64,000 nucleotides of DNA, from the NCBI GenBank assembly GCA_012934845.2, contig WNNJ02002276.1, forward strand, positions 1-64,000. The letters run 5' to 3'. The notes beneath the pieces are model-generated. The model was not told the origin of the DNA. It did no database searches and was given only the letters and a program-made list of their open reading frames with translations. Origin of the DNA: Pomphorhynchus laevis (Eukaryota; Acanthocephala; Palaeacanthocephala; Echinorhynchida; Pomphorhynchidae). Below, piece after piece: positions 1 through 9,582 of the stretch. Position 1 is the stretch's first letter; the number at the start of each line of letters is the position of its first letter. The position numbers were made by a program, and so were the translations under genes.

Positions 1-1160
1 AATTTTTCCAATTGCTGTGTGACCCCTTCGATACCTGGAAGTTCACTTATAGATGTATATAACGATTCAATGTCAAGAGTGGTAACAATAGAGTTACTAG
101 AGATTGATTGCTTCATATTATTGAATTTCCGTAGGAAGTCATCTGTACTTGTCAGGTGAGATGCTGTATTCACCAGAGCTGGATGGATTTTTTGATGTAG
201 ATATTTGGCCAATTTATAACTTGCAGTACCACAATTGCTAATAATAGGACGTGCCGGGCAAGGAGTTAACTTTTTGTGTATTTTTGGTAGAAAATACAGA
301 TTGCCTTCATTAAATGTTTGTGGAATAAGTCTTTTAACAACGTCTTTATCGTGGATGTGTTGCTTTATTGCATGATACACAGATTCCATACATGTTTTCA
401 TTTCATCCATATCTATCTGAACATACGAATCAGATGATAGTTGCCGTTGAGCTTCCAAATCATGATCCGATTTTCCCCAAATCACTATCTTACTTCCCTT
501 GTCTGCTTTTCTAATGATGATAGAATCGTTTTCTGACAGTTCCTTCAATGCAATTTTCTTTTCTTTACTAATATTGTTTCGAACATTCATAATATTTGGC
601 GGTATTTTGATATATTTTTGAATTAAATCATTTGTTGTTATTATCTTCTTAATTACAGTGTTTTCTTGTTCAGTTTCTGGTATTAATCTATAGATAATTT
701 GTTTCACATCACCAATTAACTGTGAGCGATTGAACTCTTTTTGCGATGGAACGAAAGACAAACCAAAAGATAAAGCTTCCATTTGCTTATTTGTTAGATT
801 AACATTGGATATATTAATAATATTATCTGTGTTCATAGATTTATTTTTCTTCCACCTGAAAATAGGTTTGAAATATCGGCAATAATTTGGTAGAATATTT
901 TCTAATTCCCATGTCTCTATGTATCGATTTGATAGTTTAGAAAGCTTATTGCATTTCACTTTTATTAATTGTTTGTACTCCATAGTCAATAAGGTAGGTT
1001 TATTGGAATTGTGATCTGTTCTTGAGCGCGCATATGCTGTACGATAAAATTCTCTTAAAATGGCAGTGCATTCGATTTCACAACGTTTTAGAGCTTTCTT
1101 CCATCTATTTTCAAGTTTCTCCATTATATGATTTTCAACTAAAGAACGATTAATTTGCAT
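1..1160 (-). CDS. Penelope-like element reverse transcriptase, N-terminal part (runs off the left edge)
   Basis: Reading the minus strand from an ATG at 1160 (a second in-frame ATG lies at 1124), the frame stays open to base 1 with no stop. The predicted protein of about 386 residues has the PLE hallmarks: the block FLPKIHKK followed by PARPIISNCGT, and near the left edge the RT motif A sequence LDIESLYTSI. In family terms this RT copies element RNA, with nicking done by a C-terminal GIY-YIG domain that is absent from this piece. The remaining RT and any endonuclease would lie left of the window. The opposite-strand C-terminal half of a PLE starts at 1313, so the two halves are in inverted arrangement. 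Which ATG is used is not known. Confidence 0.85.
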   Translation of the reverse strand, partial: MQINRSLVENHIMEKLENRWKKALKRCEIECTAILREFYRTAYARSRTDHNSNKPTLLTMEYKQLIKVKCNKLSKLSNRYIETWELENILPNYCRYFKPIFRWKKNKSMNTDNIINISNVNLTNKQMEALSFGLSFVPSQKEFNRSQLIGDVKQIIYRLIPETEQENTVIKKIITTNDLIQKYIKIPPNIMNVRNNISKEKKIALKELSENDSIIIRKADKGSKIVIWGKSDHDLEAQRQLSSDSYVQIDMDEMKTCMESVYHAIKQHIHDKDVVKRLIPQTFNEGNLYFLPKIHKKLTPCPARPIISNCGTASYKLAKYLHQKIHPALVNTASHLTSTDDFLRKFNNMKQSISSNSIVTTLDIESLYTSISELPGIEGVTQQLEK

Positions 1161-1183
1161 TTGTTTGTTCAAACGTGTGCAAA

Positions 1184-1317
1184 TATGGGAACATGGACGG
1201 CCATGTTCCCATATTATATAGGAACATGGACGGCCAATGTTCCCATATATAGATATATATGGGAACAAGCCGTCCATGTTCCCATATATAGATATGGGAA
1301 CATGGACGGCCAATGTT
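1184..1317. repeat. Palindromic repeat cluster at the junction of two inverted PLE halves
   Basis: Four copies of a unit around GGGAACATGGACGGCC lie here, alternating in orientation. The first (1184-1215) is a perfect inverted repeat with arms ATATGGGAACATGG and CCATGTTCCCATAT around ACGG. Others lie at about 1221-1250, 1255-1289 and 1292-1317. The block sits exactly between the minus-strand RT half and the plus-strand C-terminal half of PLE sequence. The 61-codon open frame across it is a by-product of the repeat and is not called. Confidence 0.85.
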
Positions 1318-2317
1318 GGATGCATTTATTCAAGCACTGAATGAATTTAGCGAATTACAGTTTGTTGAGGAAAAACCTATAAATGGTCGTGTGACATTCT
1401 TGGATGTTGAAATGTACATAGACAATAATAATGTCTGGCAAACAACCTTGCACCGTAAATTTGAAGGAGGAAAATCATTAATACATGCTAGTAGCGCACA
1501 TGCTCCCAAAATAAAACGATTACTCATTCGTAATGAGCTAATACGTATAAAAAAGATATGTTCAACCAACAATGAATTCTATAAACAATCGAATATAATG
1601 TGTCAGGAATTCAAAAATAGAGGATACAACAATCGTCTTGTGAGGAGACAATATAGAGAAATTATGAAAATGTCACAGCAAACACTATTAAAAGGAAAAG
1701 CTATGTCAAATAAAACAACAAATCGTTTATTTGCTGCCATCACATTTCATCCCGCTCTAATGAATCTTCAAAAAGATTTAAATATCGTCATCCAAAATAT
1801 TCCAAAACAACTTCGATATAACATACTTAATCCATGCATTACGTATCGCGCAGGAAAATCAATCAATGATATGATAAAACATAGATCACGGAAACTAGGT
1901 AACCAAAGTGGCCCATGTGGTGGGGCAAGATGTAAATGTTGCAAACAAATGAGCAATAAGTCGACGTTCACTAGTGCCATAACTTACTCAACATATAAAG
2001 TCAAAGGAATGCTAAATTGCAAAACCAGAGGTTCAATATACTTACATGAATGTGCCAACTGTGAAGCACAATACGTTGGGCAAACTGGATCTACTTTTAA
2101 TATACGTGCTAACAATAGACGATCTGATATAGCTGCTAAAAGGCTAAACAATGATGGAGCGGTAAGACATATTATTCAAAATCCAGATCATGTAATGAAT
2201 ACCACACTAATTGCACAAATCAGTAACGATATTACTCGCAAAAACACAGAGAACTACTGGATAGGTCAACTTATGACAGATCTCAGCTTAAATACTGAGC
2301 ACACATTTAGACTATAG
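1313..2317 (+). CDS. Penelope-like element C-terminal half: RT thumb plus GIY-YIG endonuclease
   Basis: This 334-codon open frame is the C-terminal half of a PLE protein. Residues 1-80 correspond to the region after the RT YIDD box (VTFLDVEMYI, then LHRKF and SSAHAPKIKR). A cysteine cluster at residues 202-210 (CGGARCKCC) precedes the GIY-YIG nuclease at about 240-290, with GSIY at 240-243, YVGQT at 254-258 and the catalytic-type arginine near 265. The RT fingers and palm are missing, so this copy is 5'-truncated and cannot be active alone. The first ATG lies inside the palindromic repeat and may be fortuitous. The 3' end continues to a hairpin at 2415. Confidence 0.88.
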   Translation: MLDAFIQALNEFSELQFVEEKPINGRVTFLDVEMYIDNNNVWQTTLHRKFEGGKSLIHASSAHAPKIKRLLIRNELIRIKKICSTNNEFYKQSNIMCQEFKNRGYNNRLVRRQYREIMKMSQQTLLKGKAMSNKTTNRLFAAITFHPALMNLQKDLNIVIQNIPKQLRYNILNPCITYRAGKSINDMIKHRSRKLGNQSGPCGGARCKCCKQMSNKSTFTSAITYSTYKVKGMLNCKTRGSIYLHECANCEAQYVGQTGSTFNIRANNRRSDIAAKRLNNDGAVRHIIQNPDHVMNTTLIAQISNDITRKNTENYWIGQLMTDLSLNTEHTFRL

Positions 2318-2414
2318 GTATGTTCTTAGAATGTTCTAGAATGTTCGATCACAATTACAAATTTATGCAGTTTTGGCTGTGTGCTTGGTTTGAGTATTTT
2401 AGATTAGTAAATTA

Positions 2415-2436
2415 CTGAAGAAGGCTCACGCCGAAA
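2415..2436 (+). other. PLE 3'-end hairpin with hammerhead-like flanks
   Basis: CTGAAGA (2415-2421), one A, the hairpin GGC-TCAC-GCC (2423-2432), then GAAA (2433-2436). The same layout recurs at 12944, 16362 and 17874 downstream of other PLE coding remnants. CTGANGA and GAAA flanking a short stem are the two core strands of a hammerhead ribozyme. An extra base before stem II, as here, is tolerated in one viroid hammerhead. I could not build convincing stems I and III, so this is an observed motif and not a ribozyme call. Confidence 0.5.
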
Positions 2437-2507
2437 GCTTTAAAAAATATACATTTTGTCATTTTGTTTTTGATTTGGCTCGGTTAGTTAATATCTACAT
2501 TTATATT

Positions 2508-3298
2508 GAACTCTTACTTAAATATACGGAAAGAATTGCTATTCGCAATCTCGAGCAATACCGATTCAAACGAAACTTTTATGATTACATAGAAAGAATT
2601 GATCCACTCAATCTCGGTTTCTTACAGTCAAGCATCCAAAAGTTTGATCCTCTGGTTGTTTATGATGGTCTGCATTGCAAATTGTTGGATTTAAGAGCTA
2701 ACGCCACCAACAATTTAAGCTAGATGTCGGAAATGCATTTTCACAATGTCACAGAGGCAGCCGAAACGGCGTGTGATAGTTCATCTTACTGACGATGGCT
2801 GCCGGCTATCACATGACCGTCTAGGAGTGACGAAAGTTTGCAGACTGAAGAATATGCTCGATTTGAACTCTTACTTAAATATACGGAAAGAATTGCTATT
2901 CGCAATCTCGAGCAATACCGATTCAAACGAAACTTTTATGATTACATAGAAAGAATTGATCCACTCAATCTCGGTTTCTTACAGTCAAGCATCCAAAAGT
3001 TTGATCCTCTGGTTGTTTATGATGGTCTGCATTGCAAATTGTTGGATTTAAGAGCTAACGCCACCAACAATTTAAGCTAGATGTCGGAAATGCATTTTCA
3101 CAATGTCACAGAGGCAGCCGAAACGGCGTGTGATAGTTCATCTTACTGACGATGGCTGCCGGCTATCACATGACCGTCTAGGAGTGACGAAAGTTTGCAG
3201 ACTGAAGAATATGCTCGATTTGAACTCTTACTTAAATATACGGAAAGAATTGCTATTCGCAATCTCGAGCAATACCGATTCAAACGAAACTTTTATGA
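2508..3298. repeat. Tandem repeat, 357-bp unit, about 2.2 copies
   Basis: The unit beginning GAACTCTTACTTAAATATACG starts at 2508, 2865 and 3222, giving a period of exactly 357 bp. The third copy breaks off at an (AT)n run at 3299. The copies look identical or nearly so, which implies recent duplication. Open frames of 65-90 codons repeat in each copy because 357 is a multiple of three; they match nothing I recognise and are probably not genes. Each unit holds two crossing complementary pairs: GGCAGCC/GGCTGCC (2756-2762 with 2797-2803) and TGTGATAG/CTATCACA (2772-2779 with 2806-2813). Confidence 0.92.
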
Positions 3299-3326
3299 TT
3301 ATATATATATATATATATATATATAT
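3299..3326. repeat. (AT)n microsatellite
   Basis: About 14 AT dinucleotides end the third copy of the 357-bp repeat. Confidence 0.9.
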
Positions 3327-3431
3327 GGTTAGACTGCGATCCGGGATCTGTAACAGATGCGAACATATAATTGAAATTAAATAAGAAAAAACCTTGTTAT
3401 ATGGACCGCTGGTGAGCAAAAACTGGAGTTT

Positions 3432-3677
3432 TTGAAGCACATCAATCGTGGACAGATAAAATTTGTATGCGACATATCGTGGCCGTTAAACCTCGACATT
3501 TCCATCAACAGACGGGTGTGTAGAGGTGTTACAAATTACAAAACACGCCCATACCGTAAAGCTGAATCAACCGCAGCATACCTTCATCAATCAAGCGCAC
3601 ATAGTAGTACCACAAAAGAGCGAATTTACGCAACGGACGCGGACAAATATTTCCACTCCCAGACGCGTTTACTGTAG
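3432..3677 (+). pseudogene. PLE-like RT C-terminal fragment, first part
   Basis: The 81-codon frame contains YKTRPYRKAESTAAYLHQSS followed by AHSSTTKERI. This matches the region after the RT catalytic core in PLE-type elements (compare the FYRKPESVPLHLHANSAH block of the copy near 13.9 kb). It is cut at about 3678, where an unrelated LINE begins, and what looks like its continuation resumes at 4677. The nuclease domain is not visible in this piece. Confidence 0.6.
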
Positions 3678-3679
3678 TG

Positions 3680-4671
3680 TTCCGTAAGGTACCCTATTAA
3701 GACCTCTGCTGTTTATTGTGTTCCATAACGATTTGTTGCTTCCGATTTAGAGTCCCTGTCTCGCTTTTACTGACGACCTCAAACTATGGTCTGTAGATGA
3801 TATTGATCCGCTTGGCATTTCCCTGTATGAAGTCCTTAATGAAATATACCGATGACGTGAGGGCTACTGGTGTGAAGATCAATGTTGACAAATGCGGCCA
3901 CATGAAATTAGGAAGGCGTTGCGATAACCGTCATTTTCGCCTAGGAACTTCAATTCTTAATGTCGTCATGGAGTATAGGGATCTGAGTGTCATGGTGCAT
4001 AGGACATTGAAATATTGTCAAATACAGAGTTTGCCTATAGCAAGGCTTAGCGAGCTATGTACTTCGTCAAAAATACATTTAATCGTATTAATCCATATGG
4101 TTTTAAACGGCTTTACCGCGCTCTTGTTCACCCGCATATAGACTACTGCGTGCAAGCAGTTTTTTTGTACACTAAGGGAGAGTTCAATAGACTAGAGTCA
4201 ATCCTTCGTAGAGGTTCTCGAATGTGTATGGATAGATCATATTCATATCGTGAGCGGCTTGAATTTCTGAAGATCCCATCTTGGGGTCAGAGGCTATATT
4301 ACCTAGATCTTATTGCATTATGGCGAATGGTTAATGGGATAGATGGGTTTCCCTAGTGCTATGTTAAAGTTTGTTCTCAGACGCGTCGTGACCACCCATT
4401 GAAACTATTTAAGTTTCCCCATGGTAAAGTAGTTAGTTTGGCTAGGCTCTCACATCGAGCGTTAAACGTATGGAACACGTTGCCAAGATAAATGGCATGT
4501 ACAAAGGACTTCTCTCATTTCATGATCCACTTTAGTCAGTGAATCATGGCATTCCGGATGTGTACAATATTATGTAACTGCTATTTACTTTTCGTTTATT
4601 TTTTTTCATTTTTTTCCTATGTGATCAGTTGAAACAGCCATTTGGCTATAACTTGTAATACCAATAATAAT
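3680..4671 (+). mobile_element. 5'-truncated LINE, RT C-terminal part and 3' end
   Basis: Across several frames this carries the end of a non-LTR RT: a DDLKLWSVDD block near 3770 (the F/YADD-type motif C, here preceded by T instead of A), VKINVDKCGHMKLG near 3870, and a typical thumb with LYRALVHPHIDYCVQAVFLY near 4110, then LESILRRGSRM and ERLEFLKIPSWGQRLYYLDL. The sequence ends in a short AATAATAAT tail around 4662-4671. At least three frameshifts or stops split it. It resembles CR1/Jockey-type APE LINEs. It sits inside the PLE-like remnant, so it inserted later. Confidence 0.72.
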
Positions 4672-4676
4672 GGGAG

Positions 4677-4871
4677 GTGGTTAATCGGACCAGATTGGAC
4701 TCCGAAACTCGAGGATATTCAAAACTTCAAATAGAGAAGGAATTCAAAAAAGTGCGCAATATACCACGGTCGAAACTGTTGAGCCAGTTGAAACCTAAGC
4801 AACAGGAAAAAACAATCTTTGTCTTGCCTTATCTCCGGTATTTTCCTCCGAGTGCGAATTCTCATTTCTAA
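4677..4871 (+). pseudogene. PLE-like RT C-terminal fragment, second part
   Basis: The 64-codon frame reads RGYSKLQIEKEFKKVRNIPR and then KTIFVLPYLRYFPP. This is the usual block after the SAHS..TKER region of PLE-type proteins (GY..x..E.EF.KV, then a FVLPY strand). It is the likely continuation of the fragment at 3432-3677, with the LINE between them. From 4872 to about 5150 I see no recognisable feature. Confidence 0.55.
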
Positions 4872-5149
4872 TTTTGAAATGCACTACATAGTCCTTGATG
4901 CACTTGGACTTACGAAAATAGATCTTTTGTTTCTTAGTGGTCCAGGAGCCAAAACTGGCTACGATTGATTTTAAATCCATATGAGCTGCTAAAAAACTGG
5001 ACTTCGATCATCAGCTCCATCAGTCTAATGTATCACTCCGAGACGCACCTAACCACCCAGCAGTCATCGTCAGTCGGATGAAGCACACGAATTTTTAACA
5101 ACTTGTATGCCGAAACAGTCTCTATCGTGCAAGAAGTCGAAAATTTAGC

Positions 5150-5880
5150 AAAGCCCACAAAATGTATATTTGAAGCGAGATTCGTCGTATGCTTTTAAAC
5201 GACATAATCGAACCAAAACAATCACCGTAGATAGCACAAATAGTGATTGTGTCAAGACCAAAATGATGGAACGATTTATTGTTGATTTTTCTGGAACAGT
5301 AAACAGATTTACGCACCTAGACGCATATCCACTTCCAAAAATCGCTGATCTTGCTAACGAAATATCCAAATATCGTTATTATTCACTCATTCACATTGCA
5401 GAGGCCTACTATCAAATTGAAATTGATTCGAAAGAATGACACTTTACAGCATTTGAAGCGATTGGTCGACTCTACTACTTTAAGCGAATTCCACTGAGGG
5501 TTACTAACGGTGTTTCATGTCATCGACGCGACTCAGTTGAAATGTGTTTACTCTTACCTCGATGATGTTTTAATATATGGAAATTCAAAAATAGAACATG
5601 ACCTGAATTGAAAGAAATTTAAACAAGCGTTAATCGAATTTGATCTTGAAGGCAATGAAAGAAAATCAGTATAATGTGCAACAAACATAAAAACTCTAGG
5701 ATATGAGATCTTCTTTAATACGTTGAAAACTGATCCAGATCGACTAAAAGCTTTAACAAACCTTAAAACTCCATGTGACATTACATCTCTCAGACGGCTC
5801 ATAGGTTTTTTCGTAATAAAACAAATGGATCGAGAATTTCTCTTTAAAATTATATCTGTTAACCAAAACAAGCATAAGTT
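5150..5880 (+). mobile_element. Ty3/Gypsy LTR-retrotransposon fossil, RT segment of pol
   Basis: Fossil pol sequence with the Gypsy RT block VDFSGTVNRFTHLDAYPLPK and the following region ending YYQIEIDSKE, and then a divergent palm and connection region. It is clearly related to the RT of the fuller Gypsy fossil at 46.0-49.9 kb. It is broken in several places and no LTRs were found beside it. It ends against the 20-bp minisatellite. Confidence 0.7.
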
Positions 5881-5900
5881 TCCGTCTGATTTTTGATTGA

Positions 5901-6090
5901 CTCAGTTCCAGATTATTCCTGTCAGTTCCAGATTATTCCTGTCAGTTCCAGATTATTCCTAACAGTTCCAGATTATTCCTCTTAGTTCCAGATTATTCCT
6001 GTCAGTTCCAGATTATCCCTGTCAGTTCCAGATTATTCCTGTCAGTTCCAGATCATTCCTGTCAGTTCCATATCATTCCTGTCAGTTCCA
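5901..6090. repeat. 20-bp minisatellite, about 9.5 copies
   Basis: The unit GTCAGTTCCAGATTATTCCT repeats head to tail from 5901. Copies 1, 4, 5, 6, 8 and 9 carry one to three substitutions each. The last copy fades at about 6090. There are no spacers between units, so it is not a CRISPR-like array. Confidence 0.95.
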
Positions 6091-6109
6091 CTCGCTACGC
6101 TCGCGGATT

Positions 6110-7592
6110 TAACTCAATCTCTCGATAAAAGGTCATGCCTAAAAAAGCGTGATCTCAGATCCCTGTCCCTGATCAAGCATCTTCCACATCGGAATGCAAT
6201 GATGGTTATACCAGTTTTGAAGTCGGATGCGATTCCAAAGATTGTGATGTATGGACACTTGTTCGTGTAAAAATATCCGACCGCTCGGTGTATAAACGTA
6301 AACAGTTCACATGCTGATTTGTACATCAGTACGACTACTATAGTTATCCTGCTCCTCTACTTCTATTTCACACAAACCACTCAGACCAATACTGCTTTAG
6401 ATGTTTCCCTCGCATCAACACCTGACTTTGCATCTTATAATCATATCATTGAACCTACTCTCTCTCACACACTCCTCGTTCAACTACGAACCAAACTTCC
6501 ATTCATCTTCCTCATTCTAACAATGCTAACGGTAAAGCTATTCATCTCGTACCTCCTATTTTCTATTCATCCCCCAATCTAAATAAATCTCAAACTTCTT
6601 TATTCTTTTAACGTACTTCTTACTCGACCTCCCCCGTATCACTTCTCAATAATTTAAATCATTCAGTAAAAATCATATCCTGTAATATCTCTGATCAACC
6701 GATTCAGCACTCCACTCCTGTTACACATGATCCAACCTATTTTAATTCTCCTTATTCTACCTCCCACGTATCACTTTCCAATAATCTACATCCTTCCATC
6801 CAAATCATTTCCAGTAACATTTCCGATCAACTGATTCAACACTCCAGTCCTGTCATACATGTTCCAACCTATCTTAATTCTCCTTACATTACCTGCCAAG
6901 TAACACTTCCAAATAATTTACATCCTTCCTTTAAAATCATCTTCAGTCACATCTCTGATAAACCGATTCAACATCCCGCTCCTGTCACACCTGCTCCAAC
7001 CAATATTAATGCTCTATCAAGCACCCCAGTCATTTTCTCTTCTATCTGCTCATCTGCCTCGACTCCTACCAGCTCTGTCCGTCCACCACTTCACCAAAAT
7101 CGTTTTTCTTCGTGCGATCGCTGTATTATCATATCAAACTTAAAGCTTTCCGAATCTGCTTATCCACAATCTCGCCTCGATGATGATGTATCTGCTTTCA
7201 AGTCAATCCTAGTAACCATTCTTCCTGATGATAACCAATCCCTCTTTAATAATATCGCTCGTGTATCCTTTATTCGTTTAAACAAATCCACTAAATCCAA
7301 TCATATCAGTCCTCCACTCTTAAAAATCGTTTTCCGACATAGTTCACATGCCTCTTCAGTACTCTCCCAACGTTTTAAACTTCTTATCACTTCATCTACT
7401 TGTCATATCTTTCCTGACCACACCCCTTTTGATATTGCCCAGCTCAATTTATCTCGCATTGAGAAAGATCGACGTGAAGCAAACGGCGAGTCATCCTTAT
7501 CTATACGTCAAATCAACGGAAATTTTCACGTTGTACACACAAAGGCCAAAAATTCGATGGCGTCCCATATTTCCCCCTTGTCTTTTCGCTAG
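6110..7592 (+). pseudogene. CR1/L2-like LINE, ORF1 remnant
   Basis: The region is C/T-rich and reads as a LINE ORF1 in pieces. Near 6190-6310 there is a block ending WTLVRVKISDRSVYKRK. A three-fold 132-bp internal repeat follows at about 6601-6995. A long open stretch (about 7080-7592) reads CIIISNLKLSESAYPQSRLD, later LLKIVFRHSSHASSVLSQRF, then FPDHTPFDIAQLNL and REANGESSLSIRQINGNF. This is the pattern of RNA-binding ORF1 proteins in CR1/L2-type LINEs. No clean start codon is visible, and stops occur upstream. The stop at about 7590 precedes the endonuclease region closely. Confidence 0.6.
6601..6995. repeat. 132-bp degenerate tandem repeat inside LINE ORF1
   Basis: The marker (C)GTATCACTT or its variant GTAACACTT occurs at 6636, 6768 and 6900, giving a period of 132 bp (44 codons). 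Copies are clearly diverged. The repeats encode a serine/proline-rich linker in one frame. Confidence 0.8.
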
Positions 7593-7599
7593 TCGATCT

Positions 7600-8790
7600 C
7601 GCTCCTAAGCATACTTTTCGACTTAGTTTATTCAACACTCGCTCCATTCTTCATAAAGCTGATATGCTCCTCGATATCTTCGATCAATTATCTATCGATA
7701 TTCTCTACATTACCGAATCCTGGCACTCTGACTCCGACGATCTTGCTATTCGTCGTCTATGTCGCTCTGGTTGTTCTCTAGTTGAATCAACTCGTCAAAT
7801 TGCCTCTCATACATCTACTGCCTCTAAACATGGCGGTATTGTTGTCATTGCTTGTCACCCAATGTCTCTACATAAAATTTACGCTAACATCCGTTACACC
7901 TCGTTCGAATTACCCTTATGCAGATCATCAACTTCTTTCCCTCTCGAACTTGTGATTGTATACCGTCCGGGCTCAGCTGCCCCCTCACATATGTTCTTTA
8001 ACGACCTTGCAAATCTTATGTCTCACTGTTTATTGTCTTATACTCTTTCTTTTATTCTCGGTGACTTTAACATTCGTCTTGATCGCCCGACTGACTCTGA
8101 CTTTATCACTTTAACAAATCGTTTTTCTGATTTTAACTATAAATTACTTTCAACAAGTCCAACTCCTATTCTCGGCGGTGCTATCGACATTATTGATGTT
8201 CCTAACTGATTCAATGACTGAACCTCCTTGTCAATTACTGATCCTGCTTTGTCCGATCATTTTCATGTCACTCTTACTTTTACTCATCCCCATCCTCCTT
8301 CTCCGTCTCCACCATTATCCACACCAAGTCGACCCTGGGAACTTCTCGATATCCCTATTCTCTGCACAGCCTTAATCAATTCTTCACTCTTTTCACTTTC
8401 TCTTAACTATATCTCTACCGATGATCTCTGCATTCTGTTTGATTCTGAACACACGTCGATCCTCAATAACCTTCTGCCTAGTCGTCTTCGACGTTCTCAG
8501 CGCTTGCAAAATGCTCCCTGGTTCGATTCTGACTTTAGTATTTCAAAGCGTCGACTTGATCACTCTTTTCGTATGTATAATGGCTTTCTTAAACGTTCTC
8601 CCAACTCACTCCCTCCAAATTTCTGTGATTCCTACTTTTCTCTACGCCGTTCACATCTCATTCCTATACGTACTAAACGTACTCTCTTTTGACTAAATCC
8701 ACTCGAGTCATCTTCCAACTCTAAATCTCATTGGGAAATCTTCAACTCAATTCTTTCACGATTATCTACCCCTTGCAATATAAATCATGA
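7600..8790 (+). mobile_element. CR1/L2-like LINE, APE endonuclease and linker (5' half of ORF2)
   Basis: An open frame at 7664-8209 (181 codons) is an APE-type endonuclease. Seen motifs are ILYITESW (catalytic glutamate), LVIVYRPGS, and FILGDFNIRL, with the closing D region near 8190. A second frame (8228-8692) holds DPALSDHFHV, which is the end of the nuclease, and the linker with APWFDSDFSISKRRLDHSFR. The RT domain is absent here: the sequence changes to an unrelated tandem repeat at about 8790-8815. The same C/T-rich LINE type supplies an RT fragment at 60.6-61.9 kb. Confidence 0.75.
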
Positions 8791-9139
8791 TGAATATATA
8801 TCAATATAAATCATGATTCTGTAGCTGGGTTTCAATGCGAACGTCACCTCGTGTGACCTAGCAACTATTAATTACATAAATAAGAATCCATCAAAGGATC
8901 ACCAGTCCCGATTTAAATCGATCTTCATGATCTCATAAGAAACAATCTATAATAAGCTTGCCAGAGAGCATCTTGGACAATACAGTTTCTGGATATCATG
9001 ATAAAAGGTTTCATATACTGTGTGAAATCTGGTAATCCTGGATTCGTATATTAGTAGTCAAGAGCGCAAGTCAAATACGGAGAGCGACAGCTCGAATCTC
9101 AGATAAGTCAAATTTCAAAAGGCGAAGAGTTGGTAGTCA

Positions 9140-9229
9140 GCCTTCTGACGAGCCCGGGGCTACCAACATGTGGCAAAAAGCGGGCGAAACGAAAACGGTT
9201 GTGGCAATGGCGCCGTTAGTAGTCAGGGT
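9140..9229 (+). ncRNA. Hammerhead ribozyme motif, 443-bp repeat copy 1
   Basis: Stem I 5' strand GCCTT (9140-9144), core CTGACGA (9145-9151), stem II GCCCG (9152-9156) with CGGGC (9181-9185), core GAAA (9186-9189), a long stem III including AACGG (9194-9198) with CCGTT (9213-9217) and a terminal AC/GT pair, cleavage triplet GTC (9222-9224), and stem I 3' strand AGGGT (9225-9229). All invariant core bases are present in canonical order. Stem III has an internal loop next to the core, which is unusual. Confidence 0.62.
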
Positions 9230-9489
9230 GTATGGAATTGGATATCATGAAGGAAGGATTCTGTAGCTGGTTTTCAATGCGAAAGTCACCTCGTGTGACC
9301 TAGCAACTATTCATTACATAAATAAGAATCCATCAAAGGATCACCAGACCCGATTTCAATCGATCTTCATGATCTCATATGATAAAATCTATAATAAGCA
9401 TGCCAGAGAAGCATCTCGGACAATGCAGTTTCTGGATATCATGATGGAAGGTTTCATATACTGTGTGAAATCTGGTAATCCTGGATTCG

Positions 9490-9543
9490 TAGCCTAGCAG
9501 TCAAGAGCGCAAGCCAAGTACGGAGAGCGACAGCTCGAATCTC
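9490..9543 (+). promoter_or_regulatory. tRNA-like A and B boxes in the 443-bp repeat
   Basis: TAGCCTAGCAGT (9490-9501) resembles the A-box consensus and AGCTCGAATCTC (9532-9543) resembles the B-box (8 of 11 consensus positions). Their starts are 42 bp apart, as in a tRNA gene. Copy 1 has the same B box at about 9091-9102 and a weaker A box. The layout suggests a tRNA-derived internal Pol III promoter, as in SINEs, about 40 bp ahead of the hammerhead. Function is inferred. Confidence 0.45.
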
Positions 9544-9582
9544 GGATGTGTCGAGTTTCAAAAGGTGAAGAGTTGGTAGTCA

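Noticed and set aside
1155-1340. Open frame of 61 codons across the palindromic cluster
   Set aside because: Its protein is a repetition of the palindromic unit and it overlaps both PLE halves; no sign of coding function.
2756-2820. Full HDV-type ribozyme call in the 357-bp repeat
   Set aside because: The P1/P2 crossing and P3 size fit, but P4 and the joining strand with the catalytic cytosine are absent, so only a structural resemblance is reported.
2475-3384. Four overlapping frames of 65-95 codons in the 357-bp repeat
   Set aside because: They recur because the period is a multiple of three. No recognised domain, and two frames of the same DNA are open in each copy.
5901-6090. CRISPR-like array
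   Set aside because: 20-bp units are directly contiguous with no spacers, in eukaryotic DNA.
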